From contig CAMVGO010000001.1 in NCBI GenBank assembly GCA_947167045.1, positions 81,486 through 145,485 on the forward strand: 64,000 nt of DNA. Direction: 5' to 3'. The translations under genes and the position numbers were made by a program. Positions 1 to 7,981 of the stretch are shown in pieces. This DNA is from an uncultured Clostridia bacterium (GTDB taxonomy: Bacteria; Bacillota; Clostridia; Saccharofermentanales; Saccharofermentanaceae). The notes beneath the pieces were generated by a model. It saw only the letters and a list, made by a program, of their open reading frames with translations, had not been told where the DNA came from and ran no database searches. Position 1 is the first letter of the stretch, and each line of letters begins with the position of its first letter.

Positions 1-375
1 ACCTGTTCCGACCACGAGGATATGTACTTCGATCACCGCTATTGATTCAAGACTTTAATGATCGAAGAATGAAAACGCTGAGACAGTGACGTTTTACCGC
101 AGCATCATCCGCCGTTGGAAGCGGGCTGTCACACAGCCTGTTAAGCTGTAGCTGCGATGAACACAGGTTTTGTAAAAGCCTGCAAAATCTTACGTAAAGC
201 CTTATAGATATCCTTTGGGCACATTCTTCCCTGCTAAAGGATTCACAGTTTGCGGACTGTTAGAGTTGCACTTACTCGTACCGTCTCTTACTTCGCCTTG
301 CGGGCTGGTAAGCCATCATCTTACAGATGGATAAGTTCATTGTCGGTCTTTACGTGACAAGCACTTTTGCCGTAA

Positions 376-451
376 TGGTGGTTAATACCGGATTCGAACC
401 GGCGACACTTCGATTTATAGTCGAATGCTCTACCCGCTGAGCTAATTAGCC
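376..451 (-). tRNA. tRNA-like gene, anticodon ATA, short variable loop
   Basis: The minus strand folds as a cloverleaf with encoded CCA (376-378). The acceptor is GGCTAAT/ATTAACC with one C-A mismatch at pair 3. The D stem is GCTC/GAGC, the anticodon stem TTCGA/TCGAA with loop CTATAAA, the variable loop GTGTC, and the T arm GCCGG-TTCGAAT-CCGGT. The apparent anticodon ATA would read the tyrosine codon UAU. Bacterial tRNA-Tyr normally has GTA and a long variable arm, which this lacks, so the amino-acid identity is unclear. The mismatch and odd anticodon suggest a divergent tRNA of mobile-element type or a decaying gene. Confidence 0.65.
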
Positions 452-856
452 CGAACTTCAGATTGGCTGCGAGGCTTGTCTTTGGACGCCGGTATCTTTT
501 GGATACCGTCCATCCGTCACAGTCATGCTTGTCTTGTTATCGACTTACTTGAAGATGAAAGACCTGCCTTTCGGTTTAAGACCTTTCATGGACATCAGAC
601 CAACACTGTCTCTTACGGAGTTCGTGTCGGTAAGCTGCCGGCCGTCCACCCATTTCTGAGTTAGTATAGGACATGTCTCAATGCCCCTGCCCGTTCATGC
701 TCTCACCAGTCGGCCTTGAGCAGAAGACCGGGTATCGGTCGTACAGGTTTTCCGTTGAACTGCATCAGATGCAGTCGCGATGCGCGGAAGTTCTAAGCGC
801 TGTCACTTTATCCCCGTTGCCGGGTTTATCTTAAACGGCCCGAAACCGGCCGTATC

Positions 857-932
857 TGGTGGGCAGTGTTGGTGTCGATCCAACCTACACGGTGCTTCAA
901 ACCGCTGCTTTCACCGGATTAGCTTACCGCCC
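857..932 (-). tRNA. tRNA-Phe-like gene, anticodon GAA
   Basis: The minus-strand cloverleaf has encoded CCA (857-859), discriminator A and acceptor GGGCGGT/ACTGCCC with one G-T pair. The anticodon stem GCGGT/ACCGT closes loop TTGAAGC, giving anticodon GAA (Phe). The variable loop is GTAG and the T arm is GTTGG-ATCGACA-CCAAC. The T loop departs from the usual TTCGANN, position 37 is G, and the D stem holds only about three good pairs, so it is a divergent member. Confidence 0.65.
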
Positions 933-1017
933 TTATGGCGGGACAAAGGGATCACTGATCCGCATTGCCCCGGGGATGTTTTGCGGGAAGTGCCTGTTTC
1001 CCTGCAAGACATCTTAT

Positions 1018-1091
1018 TGGCTCCCTTCGCAGGAATCGAACCTGCATTATCTGATTAACAGTCAGGCATCCTACCTTTGAATGAGAAGGGA
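1018..1091 (-). tRNA. tRNA-Asn-like gene, anticodon GTT
   Basis: The minus-strand cloverleaf has acceptor TCCCTTC/GAAGGGA, discriminator G and encoded CCA (1018-1020). The D stem is CATTC/GGATG, the anticodon loop CTGTTAA (anticodon GTT, Asn), and the T arm GCAGG-TTCGATT-CCTGC is perfect. The outer anticodon-stem pair is a C-A mismatch. It would be the first gene transcribed in the array. A TTGACA hexamer lies about 23 bases upstream of its 5' end, but no matching -10 box is obvious. Confidence 0.72.
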
Positions 1092-1121
1092 ATGTTTAAA
1101 GATTAAGTTGTCAAGATCCGC

Positions 1122-1168
1122 GAGAATAAAAAGACCGTCCGGTTTTATTCTCATTCCGGACGGTCTTT
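1122..1168. terminator. Two interlocking inverted repeats, terminator-like
   Basis: A 13-bp perfect inverted repeat (1130-1142 with 1156-1168, core GACCGTCCGG) could act as a terminator; read on the minus strand it is followed by TTTTTATT. A second perfect 10-bp repeat (1122-1131 with 1143-1152, GAGAATAAAA) interleaves with it, because the arm at 1130-1142 lies in the loop of the second stem. The two stems can therefore form a pseudoknot or compete. It lies just upstream of the tRNA array in the array's own direction. Confidence 0.55.
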
Positions 1169-1171
1169 ATG

Positions 1172-1554
1172 AAATCAGTCTTTTTGCTTGTGCCTAAACA
1201 AAAGTCAGTTCACATAGCGACCGTCCGTGTTCGTTGATTCTATAGCTACCGTAAAAGCGTATGCGGTTATCCGAAGATATCTGGACAAATGAACATGCCG
1301 AGCTTAACGCCGTATTCATGAGCGCTTTGAGGTTAATCATAAGTTGTCTCAACATAGTAGCCATCTGCTGTTCCTTTTTCCTTTCCGCAAGTCATAAAAA
1401 AAGAAGTGCTGTACGATCCAAACCTTATAATTCAGGTTCAGATGTCGGACAGGCACTTCCTTCATCTGGCGAGATTGTAGCACTGCAAAATGCCTTATGC
1501 AAGGGGTTTTTTGAAGATTTGCAAAAAACTTTTTTGGTGCCGCAAACACATATA
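1172..1554. other. Intergenic region without a supported gene
   Basis: Upstream of the AraC-family gene. A 110-codon open frame (1261-1593) runs through it, but it has no Shine-Dalgarno sequence, unlikely composition and would run over the promoter of the next gene, so it is not called. Weak inverted repeats occur around 1400-1465 (GAAGTGC / GCACTTCC). I recognise no known riboswitch. Confidence 0.5.
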
Positions 1555-1581
1555 TTTACACTAAATTCTATAGGCTATAAT
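1555..1581 (+). promoter_or_regulatory. Probable sigma-A promoter of the AraC-family gene
   Basis: TATAAT at 1576-1581 with TTTACA at 1555-1560 (15-base spacer, slightly short). A strong Shine-Dalgarno sequence AGGGGAGG at about 1600-1608 precedes the ATG at 1618. Confidence 0.5.
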
Positions 1582-1617
1582 AACGATAATTAAGAAGTTT
1601 AGGGGAGGACAAAACAG

Positions 1618-2523
1618 ATGAAACTCTGCACCGAATGTCACTGGGACGGGTGGGATCGGATAGTCGCTATCTATCCCGAAGTATGCACTGTTCTTCCCGA
1701 ATACATAAACGACAAAGAGAACTACAAGATCGTTCTTCTCGAGAAGGGTATGCTCGAAATAAAGGACGGCAGGAAAAAGTTCGAGGTAAAAGCTCCCGCG
1801 CTCATATGCCTCACACAGAGAGACAAACTTGATTACCGCATCGTAAAAGAAATAAAAGCAGAGGTCTTATTCTTCAAGCCTACAGCGATAAGAGACGAAT
1901 TCACGTTCGAGCGCATCGATGCGGGTGAATTCGCCGAAGCATATGGCCAGACGATCCATCAGGACTATATCCTCATAAGGTTCTTCGGCGCCGGAAAAGA
2001 CCTGTCAGACCACGTCATCCAGCTTACCGTGAATGGATTCAAGCGCCTCAAGGAATACTACCTGTCTACCGAGAAAGAACTCCTGGAACAGAAGGACGGT
2101 TTCTGGCCCTGCCGCAGCAGATCGTATCTGATGGAGATGCTGCACTTCATCGTCTATTCCTTCGTGGAAGTCGCACCTGAAGAAAAAGAATCCTCAGGAC
2201 AGGAAGAATTCTCGAAGATAGCGGAATACCTGAATGAACACATAGACGAGCACATAACACTTGAAACACTCACAAAGAAGTTCGCTGTAAACCGCAACAA
2301 ATTAAACGCCCTCTTCATGGAACAGTCCTCCATGACGTGTCTCAATTATCTGCTCAACTTAAGGCTGGACCTTGCGAAGATCCTCCTTACCAAGACCGAA
2401 CTCCCCATAGGCGAGATCAGCGCCAGGGTCGGATATCCCGATTCAAACTACTTCGCCAAGATCTTTAAGAATGCGGTCGGAAAGACACCTTCGAAGTACA
2501 GGGAGACGCAGAGAAAGGAATAA
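1618..2523 (+). CDS. AraC-family transcriptional regulator
   Basis: A 301-residue DNA-binding regulator. The C-terminal 100 residues carry the two helix-turn-helix motifs of the AraC/XylS family: a first HTH around ITLETLTKKFAVNRNKL, and a second ending in the family signature IGEISARVGYPDSNYFAKIF with a K-x-P-x-KYR tail. The N-terminal about 190 residues fit a cupin-like effector-binding domain, with early strands such as LLEKGMLEIKDG, but the ligand cannot be told. The start is set by the strong AGGGGAGG site. The gene is convergent with the TIR-fusion gene, with only 6 bases between the stop codons, so no operon link is implied. Its target is unknown. Confidence 0.85.
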   Translation: MKLCTECHWDGWDRIVAIYPEVCTVLPEYINDKENYKIVLLEKGMLEIKDGRKKFEVKAPALICLTQRDKLDYRIVKEIKAEVLFFKPTAIRDEFTFERIDAGEFAEAYGQTIHQDYILIRFFGAGKDLSDHVIQLTVNGFKRLKEYYLSTEKELLEQKDGFWPCRSRSYLMEMLHFIVYSFVEVAPEEKESSGQEEFSKIAEYLNEHIDEHITLETLTKKFAVNRNKLNALFMEQSSMTCLNYLLNLRLDLAKILLTKTELPIGEISARVGYPDSNYFAKIFKNAVGKTPSKYRETQRKE

Positions 2524-2529
2524 TACAGT

Positions 2530-3597
2530 TTATCCCAGTATCTCCCGGACTTTGGAAATAAGTTCATCTACACGCATGTCCAGAGGCGGCTGCTTACCCG
2601 ATATCTTTTGCTGACGGCACAGATAGTATTTACATTCATCATCCATCTCAGCATCATCGAGAATGAAGGGTATGATCACCAGTCCGTCATTAAGTCTGCA
2701 GAAAGCACGGTCGATCTCATTTTTGACATGTTGCGACCGGATGGAATCCTTGCTTATGAGGACAATGAAAACTCTGGCATCTCTTATTCCCTGCATGATG
2801 TATTTAGGATAAGATCCTCCGCCTATCTCTTTAAAATCTATCCACGGCTTTATTCCGGATTCCTCGAGTTTCCTGACTATAAGCTCGGCGGTTCCCCTGT
2901 CATTCTTGTTGTAGCTGATAAATACCGGTCTCTTTGCCTCTCCGGTTAATGAGATCTTATAATCAGCTTTGCAGTCAAGCGTCTCTAGCTTTTCTGCAGA
3001 ATAGCCGATATATGTGCTGCAATTATCAAATTCACAATCTTTTGTATTGATCAGATACATCGTTATACCCGGATTGAAACGAGACTTACCTATCTCCATA
3101 ATGGTCTCAACATTCTGATCAAATGCCAGACAGTCTCTGACAAATTCTGTGGTATTAGATTCGAAAACCTGCAATATTTGCTTTGAAAAACCGCCATTTG
3201 CAAATACAGCTTCATTAAAGGCCACAACATGGCAGGATTTTAGTTTATTCCAGACAATAGCTTCAAGGTATTCAGCCAAAGGGATTACTACTCCACTTCC
3301 AAAGCCTCCGAAACTTGATGTTACAAAGATCAGCTCAATATCGTCAGCTTCAGTTATACCCGAGAAATAACTATTCAACTTGCCTGAATACAGTTCATAT
3401 TTAATGGCATTCTTGCCGGTACACCTCAAAGCACTGGTTGTAACACCCGAAAAAACGTATACATCATCGTAGAGTTCATTAATGCTCTCATCACAATCGA
3501 GATAATAGAACCTTGCATCGCCTGTTCCGCTGATACTCTCGCTGTATTTCTTCAGTGCGCTTATTCCTATTCCGCCCAGACCGATGTAAACCTTCAT
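2530..3597 (-). CDS. Tubulin/FtsZ-like domain fused to a C-terminal TIR domain
   Basis: A 355-residue two-domain protein. The N-terminus starts with a glycine-rich nucleotide-binding loop (GLGGIGISAL). Near residue 95 follows SFGGFGSGVVIPLAEYL, resembling the tubulin/FtsZ signature GGGTGSG, so I read residues 1-210 as a tubulin-superfamily GTPase-like domain. Residues 222-355 are a TIR domain: FISYNKND start, W252, and the segment SIRSQHVKNEID with Glu294 at the place of the NADase catalytic glutamate. Bacterial TIR domains often cleave NAD+ or make cyclic ADP-ribose signals in anti-phage defence. A tubulin-like sensor or filament that triggers TIR activity is an attractive but unproven reading. 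No transmembrane segment is seen. The gene is transcribed alone. Confidence 0.75.
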   Translation of the reverse strand: MKVYIGLGGIGISALKKYSESISGTGDARFYYLDCDESINELYDDVYVFSGVTTSALRCTGKNAIKYELYSGKLNSYFSGITEADDIELIFVTSSFGGFGSGVVIPLAEYLEAIVWNKLKSCHVVAFNEAVFANGGFSKQILQVFESNTTEFVRDCLAFDQNVETIMEIGKSRFNPGITMYLINTKDCEFDNCSTYIGYSAEKLETLDCKADYKISLTGEAKRPVFISYNKNDRGTAELIVRKLEESGIKPWIDFKEIGGGSYPKYIMQGIRDARVFIVLISKDSIRSQHVKNEIDRAFCRLNDGLVIIPFILDDAEMDDECKYYLCRQQKISGKQPPLDMRVDELISKVREILG

Positions 3598-3757
3598 ATC
3601 ACCTTACCTCCTGCAAAAAATACATTCTGGTTGTTTTTATGATAGTCCCTTACTGACAGATTTCAACTTGTGCAGATATTACTGTTTTCCGTGAGGATAT
3701 TTCTAATACCCTCTCCCCTGCCCCGTGTAGAATCGGGTTAGAAGGAGGGCAAAAAAG

Positions 3758-5017
3758 ATGTCATTACGAATAAAAGCGGAATATCCGGTCACGGCGATAA
3801 CGATCTTGGGCATCCTCATGGCAGGGTGTTCGGCGGAAACCGTGAGTACAACTGAAACCACAGGGATAACTCCCCTTTCTAACAGTGAGATAACCGCTTC
3901 TTTTGCCTCGGAAGGCATAAGTAACATTGTTATAAACTCAAGAAACACAAGGGATACAGCCGAATCGGGAGAAAACACGCAATATACGCTCAAAGACACC
4001 GTCAGCGTCACTTATGAGGCTGACATTATGGACGGAATATTGCCCCAGACGGTCTCGAAAGACCTCGAATTCTGCCTGAACGGCACGACCGGTTCTTGGG
4101 AGATGACGGATGAGACCACGACAGCCTGTGAGGTCGACAACTCGGCGCTAGTATGGAGCAGCTGGAAGACTGACATAACCAGTTCGGATGAGATATCGGA
4201 TCTGTTCGGCGGAGAGGTACAGAACGGAGATACGGGAACCCTCTACATCCGTTTCTCCAAAAAGATCGGGCTCTTTGCCTTCAACCTCAGCAACGCACAG
4301 AACACGCCGACAGAGCGGTTCTTCACCACAGTCGGAACGGGAGCAAAGCTCGCCTGGGCAGGAAATAACGGAACAGTGGAAAAAGGCGCAAGCATCACTG
4401 GCGGATCGGTAACTGATTCGGGCGACCTCTTCATTGACATCGAGTCTGAAGGCAGCACATTAAGGCTCAACCTGAAAACGGACGCTGTTCAGATATCCGA
4501 GCAGGAATACGATGAGGCGGCAGGCCGTGAGGTATCGGATTTAAAGGTATATATGGATAAGCTCCCCGTCTTTGAAGTGACCACAACGAGCATGGAGAAC
4601 GGCGAATGGAAACAGATAACGGGCCTGAAGGAAGGCAATCAGTCTCCCGGACTTACCTGGGAACCCGTCGAAGGCGCCTCATGTTATGCGGTATTCCTGA
4701 TAGACACGACGACAACCAACTGGCTCAGCTGGTACGTGGTAACGGATAAGACCCACCTTGATGAAGGCGAATACACCGACCAGTCGGTATATATCGGACC
4801 ATATCCTCCGGGAACGCACACATATGAGCTGTATGTGATCGCATTAAGAGCGGAACCCAAAGACATCAAGTTTCCTCTGGATCAGTCCGGCGGTGAGATC
4901 AGCCAGAAGATGAACTCGCTCAACACCGCAGCTGACGGTACCACGGGCAATGTATTGGCATACGGCACGATCAAAGCTCCGTATACCGCACCCGAGCTCT
5001 ACTACGATTACCGCTAG
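3758..5017 (+). CDS. Lipoprotein with C-terminal PEBP-like (YbhB/YbcL) domain
   Basis: A 419-residue secreted lipoprotein. The signal peptide ends in the lipobox ILMAGC (Cys about 24), followed by a Thr/Ser-rich linker. The middle (about 90-260) is unrecognised. The last about 150 residues show the phosphatidylethanolamine-binding/Raf-inhibitor-like fold: FEVTTTSMENGEW, SPGLTWEPVEGASCYAVFLID, a Trp, then GPYPPGTHTYELYVIAL. The bacterial family binds small ligands, and its role at the cell surface is not known. The start codon is backed by AGAAGGAGGG 10 bases upstream. It is the first of three adjacent PEBP genes and is the only one with the extra middle domain. Confidence 0.75.
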   Translation: MSLRIKAEYPVTAITILGILMAGCSAETVSTTETTGITPLSNSEITASFASEGISNIVINSRNTRDTAESGENTQYTLKDTVSVTYEADIMDGILPQTVSKDLEFCLNGTTGSWEMTDETTTACEVDNSALVWSSWKTDITSSDEISDLFGGEVQNGDTGTLYIRFSKKIGLFAFNLSNAQNTPTERFFTTVGTGAKLAWAGNNGTVEKGASITGGSVTDSGDLFIDIESEGSTLRLNLKTDAVQISEQEYDEAAGREVSDLKVYMDKLPVFEVTTTSMENGEWKQITGLKEGNQSPGLTWEPVEGASCYAVFLIDTTTTNWLSWYVVTDKTHLDEGEYTDQSVYIGPYPPGTHTYELYVIALRAEPKDIKFPLDQSGGEISQKMNSLNTAADGTTGNVLAYGTIKAPYTAPELYYDYR

Positions 5018-5064
5018 ATCTTCAGATAGAACAGACAAACTCGAAACATAAAGAGGAAAACACC

Positions 5065-5718
5065 ATGAGAACAAATAAGATACTTCCCGCAATCCTTTGC
5101 GGAGCCATACTGCTCTCGATGGCAGGATGCGGCCAGACGGCACCCGCCACGACCATACAGTCAGAGGCGCCGGCAGAAGGTACCACAGCTGAAGCAACCA
5201 CAGAAGCTGAGACTGAAGCTCCCTCAGAGACAGAAGCAACGGTACCGGATAACAGTGACGATATCTTCGTAAGCGCGTATCCTGCATTTGCAGTCACTTC
5301 CCGGAGCCTCCACAACGGCAAGTGGGATAAGATAACGGCGCATGACGGAGAGAATGCATCTCCGGAGCTTTCCTGGGAACCCGTAGAAGGCGCCACTGAA
5401 TATGCCATCTATATGATTGACATGGATACCGGCTACAACATCCACTGGAAGTCCAAAAACATCAAGGATACAACACTTCCCGAAGGCTGGGCGCCTGTGA
5501 TTACCGAATATAACGGACCTTATCCGCCAAGCGGCAGCACACATAATTACAACGTTTATGTAATAGCCCTCAAGGCTCCCGTCAGGGGGATGCAAGGCGG
5601 CATACACGGCATCTACGCCAATGTGAAAGATTTCATTGATGCACTGGATACCGATGCCGAAGGCAATACGGGAAACATAGTCGCAGTAGGCCGGGTATCA
5701 GGAACCTATACGCGATAA
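5065..5718 (+). CDS. PEBP-like lipoprotein
   Basis: A 217-residue protein with lipobox LSMAGCG (Cys about 19), a Thr/Glu/Ala-rich linker of about 40 residues, then a PEBP domain with SPELSWEPVEGATEYAIYMID, H/W in NIHWKS and GPYPPSGSTHNYNVYVIAL. It is a close paralogue of the gene that follows (5826) and of the C-terminal third of the gene before it, so the cluster arose by tandem duplication. It lies 47 bases downstream of the larger lipoprotein and could be co-transcribed, with AGAGGAAA as ribosome binding site. Substrate unknown. Confidence 0.78.
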   Translation: MRTNKILPAILCGAILLSMAGCGQTAPATTIQSEAPAEGTTAEATTEAETEAPSETEATVPDNSDDIFVSAYPAFAVTSRSLHNGKWDKITAHDGENASPELSWEPVEGATEYAIYMIDMDTGYNIHWKSKNIKDTTLPEGWAPVITEYNGPYPPSGSTHNYNVYVIALKAPVRGMQGGIHGIYANVKDFIDALDTDAEGNTGNIVAVGRVSGTYTR

Positions 5719-5825
5719 GTATGGTAAACAATTCCAGTATCACCCGGTAAACTTTTTTAAATAGCATTCACTATGTTATCCTTAAAACGATAATAGGAAA
5801 ACACAACAAGGAAGAGGAACACACC

Positions 5826-6485
5826 ATGAAAAAACATAAGATACTCCCTGCAATCCTTTGCGGAACCATCCTGCTCTCGATGGCTGGATGCGGCCAGGCA
5901 ACACCCGCCACGAGCGCACAGACAGAGGCGCCGACAGAAGGTACGACAACTGAAGCAACCACAGAGGCTACGACTGAAGCTCCCGCAGAGACAGAAGCAA
6001 CGGTACCCGATAACAGCGACGATATCTTCGTAAGCGCGTATCCCGCATTTGCAGTCACTTCACAGAGCCTCCACGACGGCAAATGGGATGAGATAACGGC
6101 AAATACTTTAGACGGAAAGAACGCATCTCCTGAGCTTTCCTGGGAACCCGTTGAAGGTGCAACTGAATATGCCATCTACATGATCGACATGGATACCGGA
6201 TACTTCATTCACTGGAAGTCCGGAAACATCAAGGAGACAACGCTTCCCGAAGGCTGGGCTCCCAAATCCGATTACATAGGACCTTATCCGCCGAGCGGCA
6301 GCACGCACCACTATACCGTATACGTAATAGCCCTCAAGGCACCCGTTGAAAGGATGAAGGGCGGCATAAACTCAATTTATGCCAAGGTCAAAGACTTCAT
6401 CGATGCGCTCGATACCGATGCCGAAGGCAATACGGGAAACATAGTCGGAGTAGGCCGCGTATCAGGAGCCTATACGGCAAAGTAA
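5826..6485 (+). CDS. PEBP-like lipoprotein, paralogue
   Basis: A 219-residue near-duplicate of the preceding gene: the same lipobox LSMAGCG, a linker with repeated TTEATTEA, and a PEBP domain with SPELSWEPVEG, MDTGYFIHWKSGN and GPYPPSGSTHHYTVYVIAL. The conserved Asp and His positions that line the anion-binding pocket of the family are kept. It is separated from its paralogue by 107 bases, with its own AGGAAGAGGA Shine-Dalgarno. The next gene is convergent. Confidence 0.78.
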   Translation: MKKHKILPAILCGTILLSMAGCGQATPATSAQTEAPTEGTTTEATTEATTEAPAETEATVPDNSDDIFVSAYPAFAVTSQSLHDGKWDEITANTLDGKNASPELSWEPVEGATEYAIYMIDMDTGYFIHWKSGNIKETTLPEGWAPKSDYIGPYPPSGSTHHYTVYVIALKAPVERMKGGINSIYAKVKDFIDALDTDAEGNTGNIVGVGRVSGAYTAK

Positions 6486-6523
6486 GAAAGACAAGCGCAG
6501 AGGTTGCCGCAGGGCAGCCTCAC

Positions 6524-7447
6524 TTATTCTTCCGGTTTATATTCCTCTATCCTGCTCACGATCTTCCTGTCGTCATCGTCAAGACCTGAACAGGCATTTG
6601 CGACAGCCAATACTTTGGCGAGCACGGGCTCGGGTGAATCCAATGCCGATATGCCCGCAACAGGGCCCTCGTCGAGCATCGCATCCATTATCTTCAGTAT
6701 CCCCTTTATCTCTTCCAAGGACAGATCTTTCCTGTCCAGCAGTTCTTCAACACCCGCTTTGTTAAAGACCTTGAGTGCCGAATAATCGGGAAGAACGGAA
6801 TTATCCACTCCGTGCAAAAGGAGCCATTCCTTTATCTCATCGTTCTCGGGTTCTATGAAGCTTACACAGTGTATCCTTCCCCATCCGTGAACCCGCTTTG
6901 CAAGATCCAATATCTCCATCTGTCCATCCGGCCAGTGTCTCATAATGAACACAGTAAAGAGCGTGAACTCATCCGAAAGACCCATGGTCCTAATGACGGT
7001 CATGAGGTCGGAATCTTTTGAAGTATCGACCAGTTCTAGTATTGTCAGACCTATCTTTACGCACTCGCGGTCAGAAGTCTCCGTAAGAAGATGAAATGCA
7101 AATCTCACCATGTTCTGCACCGACAGATCGTCCTGGTTATTCAGTATCGCATCCTGGACATCGTCTATTATCGTGACTGCCCTGTGTTTCTTGCAAAACG
7201 ACGCAAAACCTGAAGTTGCATTATCTATGTCACCGTCGTTGGCGGTTATGAGGAGCTTCAGAAGTTCCTGCTCTTCTTCCTCTGACATGGGCGAGAATCC
7301 CATATGGTAGATATTGATGCCGTCCATCGCACCATCGGCAAATATCGCCTTCTTCTCGTCTTCCACAGGCGGAAGATGAAAGTCTAGAGGGAGCATTCCT
7401 TCGCTGTCCACTGCTTCCGAAATATACTGAAACAAAGATCTGTCCAT
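6524..7447 (-). CDS. Hypothetical helical protein
   Basis: A 307-residue acidic, probably cytoplasmic protein. I do not recognise the family. It has no signal peptide or membrane segment. The sequence from about 90 onward is a run of amphipathic helices (for example SVQNMVRFAFHLLTETSD, VKIGLTILELVDTS, EEIKGILKIMDAMLDEG), which fits a HEAT/ARM-like helical repeat scaffold. Transcribed alone, convergent with the PEBP cluster. Confidence 0.6.
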   Translation of the reverse strand: MDRSLFQYISEAVDSEGMLPLDFHLPPVEDEKKAIFADGAMDGINIYHMGFSPMSEEEEQELLKLLITANDGDIDNATSGFASFCKKHRAVTIIDDVQDAILNNQDDLSVQNMVRFAFHLLTETSDRECVKIGLTILELVDTSKDSDLMTVIRTMGLSDEFTLFTVFIMRHWPDGQMEILDLAKRVHGWGRIHCVSFIEPENDEIKEWLLLHGVDNSVLPDYSALKVFNKAGVEELLDRKDLSLEEIKGILKIMDAMLDEGPVAGISALDSPEPVLAKVLAVANACSGLDDDDRKIVSRIEEYKPEE

Positions 7448-7549
7448 ATGCGGTTACCTCATTAAGATCGTGTGTGAAAGAGTAACTTCTTTTATTATAG
7501 TGAACTTCATCCTGTTTGTGATATCCTTACACCAACGGAGGATGAGTTC

Positions 7550-7954
7550 ATGGATGAATTTGATATCAAGTGCGAAGAAATACGCAGGGAAAACGAAGAA
7601 TACCTGAAGATATTCGAAGAAGATCTGAAAGCAGCTGGATTGGCTCCCAAGACCATCAGGAACCACGTTTCAAACGCAGAATTCTTCATTAACGATTATC
7701 TGATGCTCAGAAGTCTGCATCATATTGACCAAGGTCTGTATGAACTTGGAAGTTTCTTTGACTTCTTCATCCACAAATGCATATGGTCCACACCGGATAC
7801 CGTCGGGAAGACCGCTACGAGCATAAAGAAATTCTACAAATGCATGGCCGATCACGGCAAGATCAGCACAAGAGATTATGAACTCATCGCCGACGAGATA
7901 AAGGATGGAACTCCTGAATGGAAGGCCGAATGCGATGCTTTCAATAACTGGTAA
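7550..7954 (+). CDS. Hypothetical protein resembling an integrase SAM-like domain
   Basis: A 134-residue protein with GGAGGATGAG directly upstream. The segment LKAAGLAPKTIRNHVSNAEFFINDYL resembles the N-terminal core-binding (SAM-like) domain of tyrosine recombinases, but no catalytic domain (R-H-R-Y) follows, so it is either a stand-alone domain or a recombinase remnant turned to another use. No integrase is found nearby. Function unknown. Confidence 0.6.
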   Translation: MDEFDIKCEEIRRENEEYLKIFEEDLKAAGLAPKTIRNHVSNAEFFINDYLMLRSLHHIDQGLYELGSFFDFFIHKCIWSTPDTVGKTATSIKKFYKCMADHGKISTRDYELIADEIKDGTPEWKAECDAFNNW

Positions 7955-7981
7955 AAAGCAACGAGGAATCGGTACAAAGAT

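Larger units (their letters stand above)
1..1017 (-). ncRNA. Hairpin-rich non-coding region with embedded tRNAs; possible large structured RNA
   Basis: About 1 kb with no credible protein gene but many inverted repeats: arms at 72-77/90-95, 124-129/133-138, about 164-182, 491-496/502-507 and 836-840/848-852. A long stem at 975-989/998-1013 is built from three short helices separated by single-base internal loops. Three tRNA-like genes, all on the minus strand, sit inside or beside it, so the transcript is assumed to run on that strand. Large ornate RNAs of the GOLLD and ROOL classes are known to lie next to or around tRNA genes in Bacillota and their phages, and that is the best analogy. It is an inference; I could not align it to either family. 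The RNA may continue past the left edge of the window. Confidence 0.35.

Noticed and set aside
100..170. Fourth tRNA on the minus strand
   Set aside because: A plausible anticodon-like hairpin is present, but no matching acceptor or D arm could be built.
720..800. Further tRNA with anticodon-like loop ATCTGAT
   Set aside because: A good 5-bp stem with CTG in the loop, but the T arm has a 5-base loop and no acceptor pairs.
476..1080. Open frames of 62-92 codons across the tRNA region
   Set aside because: They read through tRNA genes and hairpins, have no ribosome sites and no protein-like composition.
1261..1593. 110-codon open frame before the AraC gene
   Set aside because: No Shine-Dalgarno, it overlaps the promoter box of the next gene, and shows no recognisable domain.
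7550..7954. Functional integrase
   Set aside because: Only a SAM-like domain is visible; the catalytic residues of tyrosine recombinases are missing.
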